From an uncultured Flavobacteriales bacterium (GTDB lineage Bacteria > Bacteroidota > Bacteroidia > Flavobacteriales_D > Parvicellaceae): DNA of 39,618 nucleotides. The notes beneath the pieces were generated by a model. It did not search any database. It was not told the DNA's origin and worked only from the letters and a program-made list of their open reading frames with translations. Within the stretch, counting starts at the first letter, position 1, and the number at the start of each line of letters is the position of its first letter. This document shows, piece after piece, positions 17,246-24,750 of the stretch. The stretch spans positions 1 to 39,618 of the forward strand of contig CAJQPO010000095.1 of the NCBI GenBank assembly GCA_905480225.1. The letters run 5' to 3'. Both the position numbers and the translations under genes were made by a program.

Positions 17246-18202
17246 TTGAATAATGCTATTATTTTTGTATTTGTGAATCAAAATGAGTTCAAACAATATC
17301 CACCAAAGCCTGAATTGAAATCTGATAAAGTACAATTAAGGAATTCTATTGCAAAAGTAGGTGTTTTCATTGTGCTGTTTTATTTTCTATCAGGGGGGAG
17401 TATAGACACAGTTCTTGCTATTCTGATTATACTAATGATTCATGAGCTTGGCCATTTAACTGCGATGAAAATTTTTAAAACGAAAGACGATTCAATTTTC
17501 TTTTTTCCAGTATTTAGTGGTGCTGTCGAGCCCCAAGAACCTTTAGTCAGTCAGAAGAAACGCATCATAACATTATTGTCTGGACCTTTGCCAGGAGTTG
17601 TTTTGGGTATAATTCTTATGTCTCATGCTTTTTCTATAGAAAATGAAGTTTTATCTATAGTGGGCCAGGCTTTTATCTTCGTCAATCTGATTAATTTATT
17701 GCCTTTTGATTCAATGGATGGCGGCAAATTGACGGATGCATTTTTTCTTTTATTCAAAGAGCAGATTAAGTTAATATTTCTCTCTTTGGTGGCGCTTTTG
17801 TTTGCTTGGGCGGCTTTTTACAATCTCACCATGGGTGTATTTGCCATTTTTATTGGAATGCGAATTTATTCGATGATTAGAGCGCAAAAATTGAGGGTTG
17901 AGCTTCTGAAAAATGTAAGCGTAGATTTAAGTAAAACGTATCAAGATATTTCGGATCAAGAGTACTGGGAAATTCGCAAGTATTTATTAGAACAATTGCC
18001 AAAAACACCTATTAATCCCGATAGCTATGAGCCATTTGTTAATGAGAATTTATTAATTAATCAAGTGAAATCTCTCATGAAAAGTCCAATACAACTTGAT
18101 TTAAGAGTAGGTCAAAAAGTAATTTTATTTGGCTTGTGGTTTCTTGGAATTGTAATCCCAATTTGGTTTATTTTTTCTAATCTCGATCAATTAATTAATT
18201 GA
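17246..18202 (+). CDS. M50-type site-2 membrane metalloprotease
   Basis: A polytopic intramembrane zinc protease of the M50/S2P family, 318 residues from the TTG start. The zinc-binding HELGH (residues 66-70) lies inside the transmembrane helix LAILIILMIHELGHLTAM. The third ligand region is LPFDSMDGGKL (about 152-161), with an Asn-rich NLINLLPF before it, in the usual order. Further hydrophobic segments lie near residues 36-50, 110-127, 172-200 and at the C-terminus (about 294-312). The start is uncertain: TTG 17246 or GTG 17273 in frame; an exact TATTTTTG promoter-like motif at 17260-17267 would favour GTG. No PDZ domain is visible. The next gene, a TonB-like protein, starts inside its stop codon (TTGA overlap). 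The substrate is unknown; regulated cleavage of an anti-sigma or envelope protein is typical for the family. Confidence 0.82.
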   Translation: MNNAIIFVFVNQNEFKQYPPKPELKSDKVQLRNSIAKVGVFIVLFYFLSGGSIDTVLAILIILMIHELGHLTAMKIFKTKDDSIFFFPVFSGAVEPQEPLVSQKKRIITLLSGPLPGVVLGIILMSHAFSIENEVLSIVGQAFIFVNLINLLPFDSMDGGKLTDAFFLLFKEQIKLIFLSLVALLFAWAAFYNLTMGVFAIFIGMRIYSMIRAQKLRVELLKNVSVDLSKTYQDISDQEYWEIRKYLLEQLPKTPINPDSYEPFVNENLLINQVKSLMKSPIQLDLRVGQKVILFGLWFLGIVIPIWFIFSNLDQLIN

Positions 18203-18930
18203 GTTTTTGGTCAAAATACCAGTGGGTAATTGTTGGAGTTTTGGGCACTTTAGTAATTCATTTGATTGTAATGCTCTTTCTTAGCTATCAATCGTTACAA
18301 CGAGTGGCTGTAGTGAATGAAGTTGTGATTGACTTTGCAGAAGAAATAGATCCAAAGCTAGAAAAACCGAAAGGTGAACTATTGGAAGATCAGTCAGGAA
18401 AACCGCTAACCAATGTTGCTGCAGATGTTAATTCAGAAACAAAATTCACCAGTAAAATTAATAAAACTGATCTAGCAAAGGAGGTTGACAAAATGGTGAA
18501 TGATTTAGAGTCTCAATATGAATCGGAGGCAACTAAAACGAAAAATGCACTGGAAAAATTAAATGATCAACGGCGGGAAAGAGAAGAAAAGAACATGCTT
18601 TACGATGAAAAAGCAAAAAATGTTGATGTTTCAATTGGAGCCAAAGAATTAAATGCTACAGCAGAATGGTCATTAAAAGGAAGAAAAAATTATAGATTGC
18701 CATTACCTTCTTATGTATGCAAAGCAATGGGTAGGGTTCGGATCAATATAAAAGTAAATCGACAAGGTGAAGTAACTTCAGCCACTGTAGATGAAAACCG
18801 AACAAATACTGACAATGATTGTCTCAGAGAAAACGCTACAGCTTATGCCTTGCGATCTCATTTTAATGATGATTTTTCAGCGGGTTCAAATCAAAAAGGA
18901 TGGATTGAATTCTCCTATGCTAGGCAGTAG
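18199..18930 (+). CDS. TonB-like energy-transducer protein
   Basis: A 243-residue inner-membrane-anchored protein. One transmembrane helix (about 8-30, WVIVGVLGTLVIHLIVMLFL) is followed by a charged, coiled-coil-rich periplasmic stretch (about 85-145, KEVDKMVNDLESQYESEATK and on). A C-terminal domain (about 165-240) has a TonB-like pattern GRVRINIKVNRQGEVTSATV, ending in a glycine/aromatic strand (GWIEFSYARQ). The architecture is that of TonB/TolA-like proteins that transmit the proton gradient to outer-membrane receptors, but the Pro-rich linker is missing, so it is divergent. The TTG start overlaps the M50 protease stop by 4 bases and gives a correct N-in topology. ExbB/ExbD are not in the window, and which receptors it serves is unknown. 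Confidence 0.72.
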   Translation: MSFWSKYQWVIVGVLGTLVIHLIVMLFLSYQSLQRVAVVNEVVIDFAEEIDPKLEKPKGELLEDQSGKPLTNVAADVNSETKFTSKINKTDLAKEVDKMVNDLESQYESEATKTKNALEKLNDQRREREEKNMLYDEKAKNVDVSIGAKELNATAEWSLKGRKNYRLPLPSYVCKAMGRVRINIKVNRQGEVTSATVDENRTNTDNDCLRENATAYALRSHFNDDFSAGSNQKGWIEFSYARQ

Positions 18931-19063
18931 GTACTTAAATCAATAGATGTTGATCCTTTATTGATTAGCGTTGATTAGTCATTGATGAAGCAAGGAGATG
19001 AGGACAGGTGTTTAAGTTTTTGCACTCTGTACTCTATCTTATAACTGTCATCAATAACCTCAA

Positions 19064-19456
19064 TTAGTTACAGTGCCTTTTTACCATAAGAGCGGCGTCA
19101 AATCCTAACTTTTCTGCTTTTTTAAAATCTTTGCAGGCACTATCTATTTGTCCCAAAAAAACCTTTGAATTTCCTCTCGCGTAATATACATACGCACGAT
19201 TTGCACCAAGTTTTATTGCTTTATTGTAATCAGATTTCGCACCATTGTAATCTTGGATGTTATTTTTAGCATATCCTCTGTGCTCATATGATAATGCGTA
19301 ATTAGAGTCAAGTTCTATGGCTTGACTGAATTCGGAAATGGCACCTTTGTAATCTTTTAAATTACTTTTTGAAAGTCCTTTTTTAAAATAATCTTCAGCA
19401 GTCTGCCCATAAGTCACGATAGAGCAAAATAAGATAAACGACAATAAGTATTTCAT
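19064..19456 (-). CDS. Secreted TPR-repeat protein
   Basis: A 130-residue exported protein with a signal peptide (about 18 residues, ending TYGQ) and about three TPR units: EDYFKKGLSKSNLKDYKGAISEFSQAIEL, NYALSYEHRGYAKNNIQDYNGAKSDYNKAIKL and RAYVYYARGNSKVFLGQIDSACKDFKKAEKL. The ATG at 19456 is chosen because the upstream extension (to 19525) lacks a signal-like start and overlaps the hbd gene. The last cysteine pair is not a lipobox. It probably follows hbd in the same transcript (41-base gap) or has its own weak promoter. TPR modules bind partner proteins; no partner is evident here. Confidence 0.8.
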   Translation of the reverse strand: MKYLLSFILFCSIVTYGQTAEDYFKKGLSKSNLKDYKGAISEFSQAIELDSNYALSYEHRGYAKNNIQDYNGAKSDYNKAIKLGANRAYVYYARGNSKVFLGQIDSACKDFKKAEKLGFDAALMVKRHCN

Positions 19457-19496
19457 AAGTTCGATTTTTGTAATTTTCCAAGGATAATAAATGTGG

Positions 19497-20390
19497 TTAA
19501 GTTTTTCTGAAATTTTCTGCAACAATTAACTCTTTGGTTCCATGCCCCCAGGAATAAAAGCCCTCTTTAGATTTTACACCTAGGTTTCCAGCGGCAACCA
19601 TGTTGACAAGAAGTGGACAAGGAGCATATTTTGGATTTCCAAAACCATCTTGTAAAACTTTTAAAATAGATAAACAAACATCTAAACCGATAAAATCCGC
19701 TAATTGTAATGGGCCCATTGGGTGAGCCATACCTAATTTCATTACGGTATCTATTTCTTCAACACCTGCAACACCTTCGTGCAGCGTAATAATCGCCTCA
19801 TTAATCATGGGCATCAAAATTTTATTAGCGACGAAACCAGGGTAATCATTAACCTCAGTAGGTACCTTGCCTAGAGCAGCAGATTTTTCCATAATGACTT
19901 GAGTCACTTCGTTTGAAGTAGCATAGCCCCTTATTACTTCAACCAGTTTCATTACTGGAACGGGATTCATGAAATGCATTCCGATTACTTTTTCTGGTCG
20001 AGAAGTAACAGCTGCAATCTTTGTAATAGAAATGGAACTAGTATTAGTGGCGAGAATTGCGCTGGCGTCTGCTGCCGCATCCATTTGCTTGAATATTTTT
20101 AATTTGAGTTCCAAATTTTCAGTTGCAGCCTCAACGATTAATTCACAACCTGCAACACCCTTCTGTAAATCTGTGAATGTTTGAATGTTGTTGATGGTGT
20201 CTATTTTGTCACCCGCAGATATTTTTTCTTTTTTTACCATTCTGTCCAAGTTTTTGGCAATGGTATTCATTCCTTTGTCAATTGCTTCCTGCGATATGTC
20301 AATCAGGTGAACGGTATGGTTTTTTTGTGCAAATACATGTGCAATGCCATTGCCCATTGTACCCGCTCCTATTACTGCTATATTTTTCAT
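19497..20390 (-). CDS. hbd: 3-hydroxybutyryl-CoA dehydrogenase
   Basis: A 297-residue cytoplasmic NAD(P)-dependent 3-hydroxyacyl-CoA dehydrogenase that interconverts acetoacetyl-CoA and 3-hydroxybutyryl-CoA in fatty-acid or butyrate metabolism. It has the Rossmann motif GAGTMGNGIAHVFA (from residue 8), the family signature MHFMNPVPVMKLVEVIRG, the helix DYPGFVANKILMPMINEAIITL, and GMAHPMGPLQLADFIGLD. Its length fits stand-alone short-chain enzymes and it has no enoyl-CoA hydratase fusion. ATG 20390 is preferred over the upstream TTG at 20408. It has a textbook promoter immediately upstream. No thiolase or crotonase gene is in the window, so the pathway context is open (beta-oxidation or polyhydroxyalkanoate metabolism). 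Confidence 0.94.
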   Translation of the reverse strand: MKNIAVIGAGTMGNGIAHVFAQKNHTVHLIDISQEAIDKGMNTIAKNLDRMVKKEKISAGDKIDTINNIQTFTDLQKGVAGCELIVEAATENLELKLKIFKQMDAAADASAILATNTSSISITKIAAVTSRPEKVIGMHFMNPVPVMKLVEVIRGYATSNEVTQVIMEKSAALGKVPTEVNDYPGFVANKILMPMINEAIITLHEGVAGVEEIDTVMKLGMAHPMGPLQLADFIGLDVCLSILKVLQDGFGNPKYAPCPLLVNMVAAGNLGVKSKEGFYSWGHGTKELIVAENFRKT

Positions 20391-20410
20391 GTTAATGGTT
20401 GATTTCAAAT

Positions 20411-20441
20411 CAAAGATAGAAAAGGAGGAACTATGCGCAAA
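20411..20441 (-). promoter_or_regulatory. Promoter of hbd
   Basis: On the minus strand, TTTG (20441-20438), 19 bases, then TATCTTTG (20418-20411): both elements match the Bacteroidota -33/-7 consensus exactly with standard spacing. The -7 element lies 20 bases before ATG 20390 and the -33 element abuts the stop codon of the sugar transferase gene, so hbd has its own start after the upstream operon. Confidence 0.7.
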
Positions 20442-21857
20442 CTATTTGCCTGAACCTTTAAGAACAATTAAAATAGTATAAATTAAGATTTTAAAATCTA
20501 GCGCAATACTCATGTTTTCAATATAAAGTATATCAAACTTTAACCGTTGAATCATTTCTTCTACATTTTCGGCATAACCGTATTTTACTTGTCCCCAAGA
20601 TGTGATTCCTGGACGAACTTTATGCAGGTGACTATAGTGCTCCGCTTGTTGCGTTATTTTATCGATGTAGAATTGCCGTTCAGGCCGCGGTCCAACTACA
20701 GACATGTCGCCTTTTATCACATTCCAAAACTGCGGCAGTTCGTCTAATCTACTTTTCCGCATGAATTTGCCAATTTTAGTAATTCTATCATCATGAGCAC
20801 TGGATAATTGCGGACCTTTTAATTCTGCATCAACAGACATTGATCTGAATTTATAAATCATAAATGGTTTCCCATACCATCCAATTCTCTCTTGTTTGAA
20901 AAATACGGGTCCTTTCGATGTGCATTTGATGGCTATCATAAAAAACAGGTAAACAGGAGAGAAGACTACTAATGCAAAAAATGAAAAAATAATGTCAAGT
21001 ACTCTCTTCAACGTTACCTGCCAGGCTGGCATAATCTGTTTGTTCACTTCAATTAAAGGTGTCCCGAAAATACTATTCATTTTAACCTGTCCCGTCAGAA
21101 TATCGTACATGTCCGGAATAATTTTGACTTTCACATTGTAGTTTTCTAGATCATCAATGATTTTTTTCAAGTATTTGTGTTCACTGGATTCAATAGCAAT
21201 TATTACTTCTGTTATTTCATTAGCACTAATGGTTTTATGAAGCACATCATAGTTGCCAAAATACTTTATGGGTGCAGTTAGCAGTGCTCGGTCAACACCA
21301 TTCGTACTAATAAATCCTAAAAATTTATAACCAGGTGAATTTTTAATGTTTTCAATTTCATTATAAATGGCCATAGCTCTCTCGTTTCCGCCAATCAATA
21401 AGGTATTAAAACCAATTTCCCTTCTATGAATTTTTTTAACTGTTCGAGTTGTTATGATCAGTCGAAGTGTAACCGTTATAAAAAAATGAAGCGAAAATAG
21501 GGCCAGGACACTCTTGTAATAATTTTTATACCGGTCTGCATCATTAAGATCTCCAATTTGGTCATCAAGAATTAAAAAGAAAAATAAGAACAACGTTCCT
21601 AATATGGAAATGAATAAGGTTTGTCCGAATTCCTTTAGTCTGTACTTTCGATAAACATTTTTATAGGATCCAGCTGCTGCATAAAGTATAATCCAGAAAA
21701 AAGGTACGACGGATAATCCAATGTATAAATTTTCGTCAGGTACGAACGCGGCCGCTTCAATGTATTCTTTTCGAAAGAAGTAAAACATTACCCAAACAGT
21801 AGAGGCAGCTATAAAATCGAGCAATACATACGTTAGAACAAGTGATTTTTTCTTCAT
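20442..21857 (-). CDS. Polyprenyl-phosphate sugar-1-phosphate transferase (exopolysaccharide initiation)
   Basis: A 471-residue membrane enzyme of the WcaJ/WbaP type that moves a hexose-1-phosphate from a nucleotide sugar onto undecaprenyl phosphate, starting a capsule or exopolysaccharide repeat unit. The N-terminal part has about four transmembrane helices (from LVLTYVLLDFIAASTVWVMFYFF). A cytoplasmic nucleotide-binding-like middle region follows (TLLIGGNERAMAIYNEIE). The catalytic domain (about 285-471) has a membrane helix KRVLDIIFSFFALVVFSPVYLFF, then GPVFFKQERIGWYGKPFMIYKFRSM, RKSRLDELPQFWNVIKGDMSVVGPRPE, and RPGITSWGQVKYGYAE, all family hallmarks. ATG 21857 is preferred over an upstream start inside the preceding gene. 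It follows a lipoprotein gene by one base, so the two form an operon. The rest of a polysaccharide cluster is not in the window. Confidence 0.94.
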   Translation of the reverse strand: MKKKSLVLTYVLLDFIAASTVWVMFYFFRKEYIEAAAFVPDENLYIGLSVVPFFWIILYAAAGSYKNVYRKYRLKEFGQTLFISILGTLFLFFFLILDDQIGDLNDADRYKNYYKSVLALFSLHFFITVTLRLIITTRTVKKIHRREIGFNTLLIGGNERAMAIYNEIENIKNSPGYKFLGFISTNGVDRALLTAPIKYFGNYDVLHKTISANEITEVIIAIESSEHKYLKKIIDDLENYNVKVKIIPDMYDILTGQVKMNSIFGTPLIEVNKQIMPAWQVTLKRVLDIIFSFFALVVFSPVYLFFMIAIKCTSKGPVFFKQERIGWYGKPFMIYKFRSMSVDAELKGPQLSSAHDDRITKIGKFMRKSRLDELPQFWNVIKGDMSVVGPRPERQFYIDKITQQAEHYSHLHKVRPGITSWGQVKYGYAENVEEMIQRLKFDILYIENMSIALDFKILIYTILIVLKGSGK

Positions 21858-21858
21858 A

Positions 21859-22725
21859 TTAAAATACAATTTTGATATTATCAAATTCTATTTTTGGTGC
21901 GGCGGCCTCACCATTGTTCAGGGCAGAAAAATAAATATCAAATTGATTAGCAGTGCTTAATGAGCTTACGGCGTCAGATAATTTAATGTAAGTTTTATTC
22001 CAATCCGATTTAGGATTAAAGGTGAAAAGAGATAATTGCGCATCAGCGGGCAAGCTCCCATCGTTATTAAATAATCCGAAAACGAATGAAGTATTTGATC
22101 GGTAATTGAGTTCTAAATATATTGGAAGACCTAATTTTGGAAAATCATTAAATAATGGCTCGTTGGTTCTTGACTCGAAGAAGAGGTCTGAACTTGCAAA
22201 TCGAACAATACCTGATTTGTTTCCCTCGAAAGGATCATTGCTGTCTTGAACAAAATTGGTATCGCTAACTACTGTTTTAGAAAAGGCAATCCCGCCATCT
22301 TCGAAATTCTCTTCCCAAATATCGATGTCCGAAATGTATCCAATTTCAGGATTGATAATTACCGTACTATCCGGCACCAGGTCGATAGCCGCATCATAAT
22401 AAGTGTAAAATGGATAACGAACTCGATTATCACTTTGCCCGTTATTCTTAATGCCCGGAAAAATTTTAATGTTTTGAACACCCGTTCGAAGAGTCGGGAC
22501 TCGAGCAGGAAGCTCAAAAACCCCCATTAGTTGATCATCTACAAATATCCACGCGTCCACAATGTTATGGCTATTTGTACCCTCAGTGCTATTAGTAGAC
22601 AGTACAAACTGTTCCACCTCTATATAGGAAGGAATAGATTGCTCAGTATTCACCTTAGTACATCGGATAGATGCAAGAGTAAAACCGATCAATGTCAATA
22701 AGGTTAGTTTTCTAAATAAACGCAT
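21859..22725 (-). CDS. Predicted lipoprotein of unknown function
   Basis: A 288-residue lipoprotein: a hydrophobic leader from MRLFRK and a lipobox-like ASIRC (Cys 22). I do not recognise the family with certainty. The first third has an Ig-like strand pattern (VDAWIFVDDQLMGVFELPARVPTL), followed by a region of acidic strands. The C-terminal half (about 155-285, IAFSKTVVSDTNFVQ and on) resembles a jelly-roll carbohydrate-binding fold (LYFE-, YLELNYRSNTSFVFGLF, IEFDNIKIVF). It ends one base before the sugar transferase start codon, so the two genes are one operon behind an exact TACATTTG promoter element. It may act in surface polysaccharide anchoring or assembly, but that is inference from position. 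Confidence 0.7.
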   Translation of the reverse strand: MRLFRKLTLLTLIGFTLASIRCTKVNTEQSIPSYIEVEQFVLSTNSTEGTNSHNIVDAWIFVDDQLMGVFELPARVPTLRTGVQNIKIFPGIKNNGQSDNRVRYPFYTYYDAAIDLVPDSTVIINPEIGYISDIDIWEENFEDGGIAFSKTVVSDTNFVQDSNDPFEGNKSGIVRFASSDLFFESRTNEPLFNDFPKLGLPIYLELNYRSNTSFVFGLFNNDGSLPADAQLSLFTFNPKSDWNKTYIKLSDAVSSLSTANQFDIYFSALNNGEAAAPKIEFDNIKIVF

Positions 22726-22750
22726 TCGCAGTACGTATTAAAAAAAAACG

Positions 22751-22758
22751 CAAATGTA
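22751..22758 (-). promoter_or_regulatory. Candidate -7 element of the lipoprotein/sugar transferase operon
   Basis: An exact minus-strand TACATTTG (22758-22751), 26 bases before ATG 22725. The -33 position lacks a clean TTG; TTTC is the nearest. Immediately downstream is a run of nine A on the plus strand (U-rich leader). Confidence 0.42.
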
Positions 22759-22784
22759 TTAGAAATATTATACTTGATTAGAAA

Positions 22785-23762
22785 TTAACTTAAAGCACTC
22801 ACTGAGCCTAGCTTTTCTAGGATTGTATTTGCTACTTTTAGCGCGTTATAACCATCCTCTAATGGAACAATTGGTATACTGTTTGTAACAATTGAATGAT
22901 GAAATGCTTGCAATTCCTCCTTGATTGCATTGGTTGAATTTACTTCAGGTTGATTAATCAAGATTTTCTTTTTTCGATTATCTGGAAGGTCGACACATAA
23001 ATCAAAAGGCCCTGGCTCACCATGAACTTCTTCCATTTGTATTATTTCCGTTTTCTTTTCAAGGAAATCAACAGAAATGTATGCATCCTTTTGAAAAAAC
23101 CTGGACTTACGCATATTTTTAAGAGAAATTCGACTTGCAGTTAAATTGGCTACACAACCGTTATCAAACTCAATCCTGGCATTAGCTATGTCAGGTGTTT
23201 CACTTACAACAGCAACACCACTGGCAGAAACTTTGCGGACATTAGACTTCACAACTTTTAGTACAATGTCAAGATCATGAATCATTAAGTCCAAAACAAC
23301 GGGTACATCTGTTCCTCTTGGATTAAACTGAGCTAAGCGATGTGTTTCGATGAACATGGGGTGCGTAAAATATTCTTGAGCTGCCTTGAATGCTGGATTA
23401 AAGCGTTCAACATGTCCTACTTGAACTTTCACATTTGCTTCGTGCACAATATCTAAAAGAGACTTGGCTTCTAAAACCGTATTCGTTACCGGTTTCTCTA
23501 TGAAAGCGTGTTTGAAATTTTTGATGGCCTCTATGGCTAAGTCATAGTGCGATAATGTCGGTGTTACGATATCAACTGCATCAACTTCTTGCACCATGGC
23601 TGAATAGTTGTCAAATGCTTTTATGTTGTACTCATTTGCAACTGCACGGCAATTATCTTGGTCAAGATCATAAATGCCGACAAGATCAAAATCAGGAATC
23701 TCTGAGATAAGTTTTATGTGAATTTTGCCAAGATGTCCGGCTCCCGCTACACCAATTTTCAT
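22785..23762 (-). CDS. Gfo/Idh/MocA-family NAD(P)-dependent oxidoreductase
   Basis: A 325-residue oxidoreductase of the glucose-fructose/inositol dehydrogenase family. It has the N-terminal Rossmann motif GVAGAGHLG (residues 4-12), a family-specific EKP (89-91) in the second sugar-binding helix, VQVGHVERFNPAF, and the C-terminal sugar-binding alpha/beta domain (about 120-320, including DLMIHDLDIVLKVV). Such enzymes oxidise or epimerise sugar derivatives. It is transcribed just upstream of the lipoprotein/sugar transferase pair, which suggests making a nucleotide-sugar precursor for a surface polysaccharide, but a general metabolic role is equally possible. The ATG start is preceded by a palindrome and an exact -7 element. 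Confidence 0.88.
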   Translation of the reverse strand: MKIGVAGAGHLGKIHIKLISEIPDFDLVGIYDLDQDNCRAVANEYNIKAFDNYSAMVQEVDAVDIVTPTLSHYDLAIEAIKNFKHAFIEKPVTNTVLEAKSLLDIVHEANVKVQVGHVERFNPAFKAAQEYFTHPMFIETHRLAQFNPRGTDVPVVLDLMIHDLDIVLKVVKSNVRKVSASGVAVVSETPDIANARIEFDNGCVANLTASRISLKNMRKSRFFQKDAYISVDFLEKKTEIIQMEEVHGEPGPFDLCVDLPDNRKKKILINQPEVNSTNAIKEELQAFHHSIVTNSIPIVPLEDGYNALKVANTILEKLGSVSALS

Positions 23763-23776
23763 AGTTGTCTAGTTGT

Positions 23777-23792
23777 TGTTTGTACAAACATA
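23777..23792 (-). promoter_or_regulatory. -7 element overlapping a 14-bp palindrome before the Gfo/Idh gene
   Basis: TGTTTGTACAAACA (23777-23790) is a perfect 14-bp palindrome 15 bases upstream of the start codon. Overlapping it, the minus strand reads TATGTTTG (23792-23785), an exact -7 match. No good -33 element is present at 19-21 bases. A palindrome over a -7 element suits a repressor site. Confidence 0.42.
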
Positions 23793-23905
23793 AATGAGGG
23801 AATCCTTGACACGATGAAATCAAAATTTAATTATCAACATAAAAACTCCAATATCTCTTCACTGAAAAGTTTTAAATGAATTTTAAATAGGGGTATTATT
23901 GTATC

Positions 23906-24553
23906 GTGCAAGATTCCAATAAACATAAAGGTATGCGTAATAGGCTAATCAGCGAATTACGATTAAAAGACTTATATGCAGATGACGTATTAGATGCAAT
24001 GAGTCGCATACCCAGACATCATTTTATTGACAGTAGTGCTTTCTTGGAGTTCGCATACCAAGACACGGCTTTCCCGATAGGTGCTGGTCAAACAATTTCC
24101 CATCCATCAACTGTTGCTTTTCAGACTACTTTGCTTAACATTAAGAAAGGAGATAAGGTTCTAGAAATTGGCACAGGTTGCGGATTTCAAACTGCTGTTC
24201 TTTGCGAGCTGAAGGCAAAAGTTTATTCTATTGAAAGGCAAAGAGAGTTGTATGATAAAACCAAAGTCTTTTTAGAAGAAAAACGGTACAATGCACGATT
24301 GTTTTTTGGAGATGGTTATAAAGGTTTGCCGCAATGGGCACCATTTGATAAAATAATAATCACATGCGGTGCGCCTGAAATACCCAAAGCCGTTTTAGCG
24401 CAATTATCAATCGGGGGAGAAATGGTTGTGCCCATTGGAGGGGAATCACAAACAATGGTTTATGTCTATAAGAACGGATTAGATGATTTTCGAATAGAAA
24501 AATGCGGAGACTTTTCTTTCGTTCCAATGTTACCCAATCGCAATCAGCAATAA
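23906..24553 (+). CDS. pcm: Protein-L-isoaspartate(D-aspartate) O-methyltransferase
   Basis: A 215-residue SAM-dependent methyltransferase that repairs isoaspartyl residues in ageing proteins. It has the PCMT N-terminal helices (HKGMRNRLISELRLKDLYADDVLDAMSRIPRHHF), the conserved PIGAGQTISHP loop (from residue 57), motif I LEIGTGCGFQTAVL (86-99), and later FFGDGYKGLP and PFDKIIITCGAPEIP motifs. The normal C-terminal part ends DFSFVPMLP. The GTG start is chosen because related proteins begin with a DxxKHKGxR-type sequence at this distance; the first in-frame ATG (23933) would remove it. It stands alone, divergent from the Gfo/Idh gene. Confidence 0.92.
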   Translation: MQDSNKHKGMRNRLISELRLKDLYADDVLDAMSRIPRHHFIDSSAFLEFAYQDTAFPIGAGQTISHPSTVAFQTTLLNIKKGDKVLEIGTGCGFQTAVLCELKAKVYSIERQRELYDKTKVFLEEKRYNARLFFGDGYKGLPQWAPFDKIIITCGAPEIPKAVLAQLSIGGEMVVPIGGESQTMVYVYKNGLDDFRIEKCGDFSFVPMLPNRNQQ

Positions 24554-24690
24554 ACGACATCTGCTTATTTTAATCAGTTTTTTAGGTTGAGTCGAAACAT
24601 TTTGCATCAAGGTGCCGTAATAGGTCTGCTTTTATCATTACTTATTTGCCTTCGAAGAAAATTCGATTTTGTGGTTTTTTTCTATTGGTA

Positions 24691-24721
24691 TTTGATTAAA
24701 GCGATAGTGGTTATTGATTTA
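24691..24721 (+). promoter_or_regulatory. Candidate promoter of the outer-membrane protein gene
   Basis: TTTG (24691-24694), a 19-base spacer and TTGATTTA (24714-24721), two mismatches from TAnnTTTG, located 30 bases before ATG 24751. An AAAGAG Shine-Dalgarno-like stretch sits at 24743-24748. Spacing is ideal but the -7 match is poor. Confidence 0.3.
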
Positions 24722-24750
24722 GTTAACAATTAAATAAAAAACAAAGAGTT

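Noticed and set aside
18931-19063. Repeated TTGATTAG-like words between the TonB-like and TPR genes
   Set aside because: Short AT-rich repetition without regular spacing or symmetry; probably chance.
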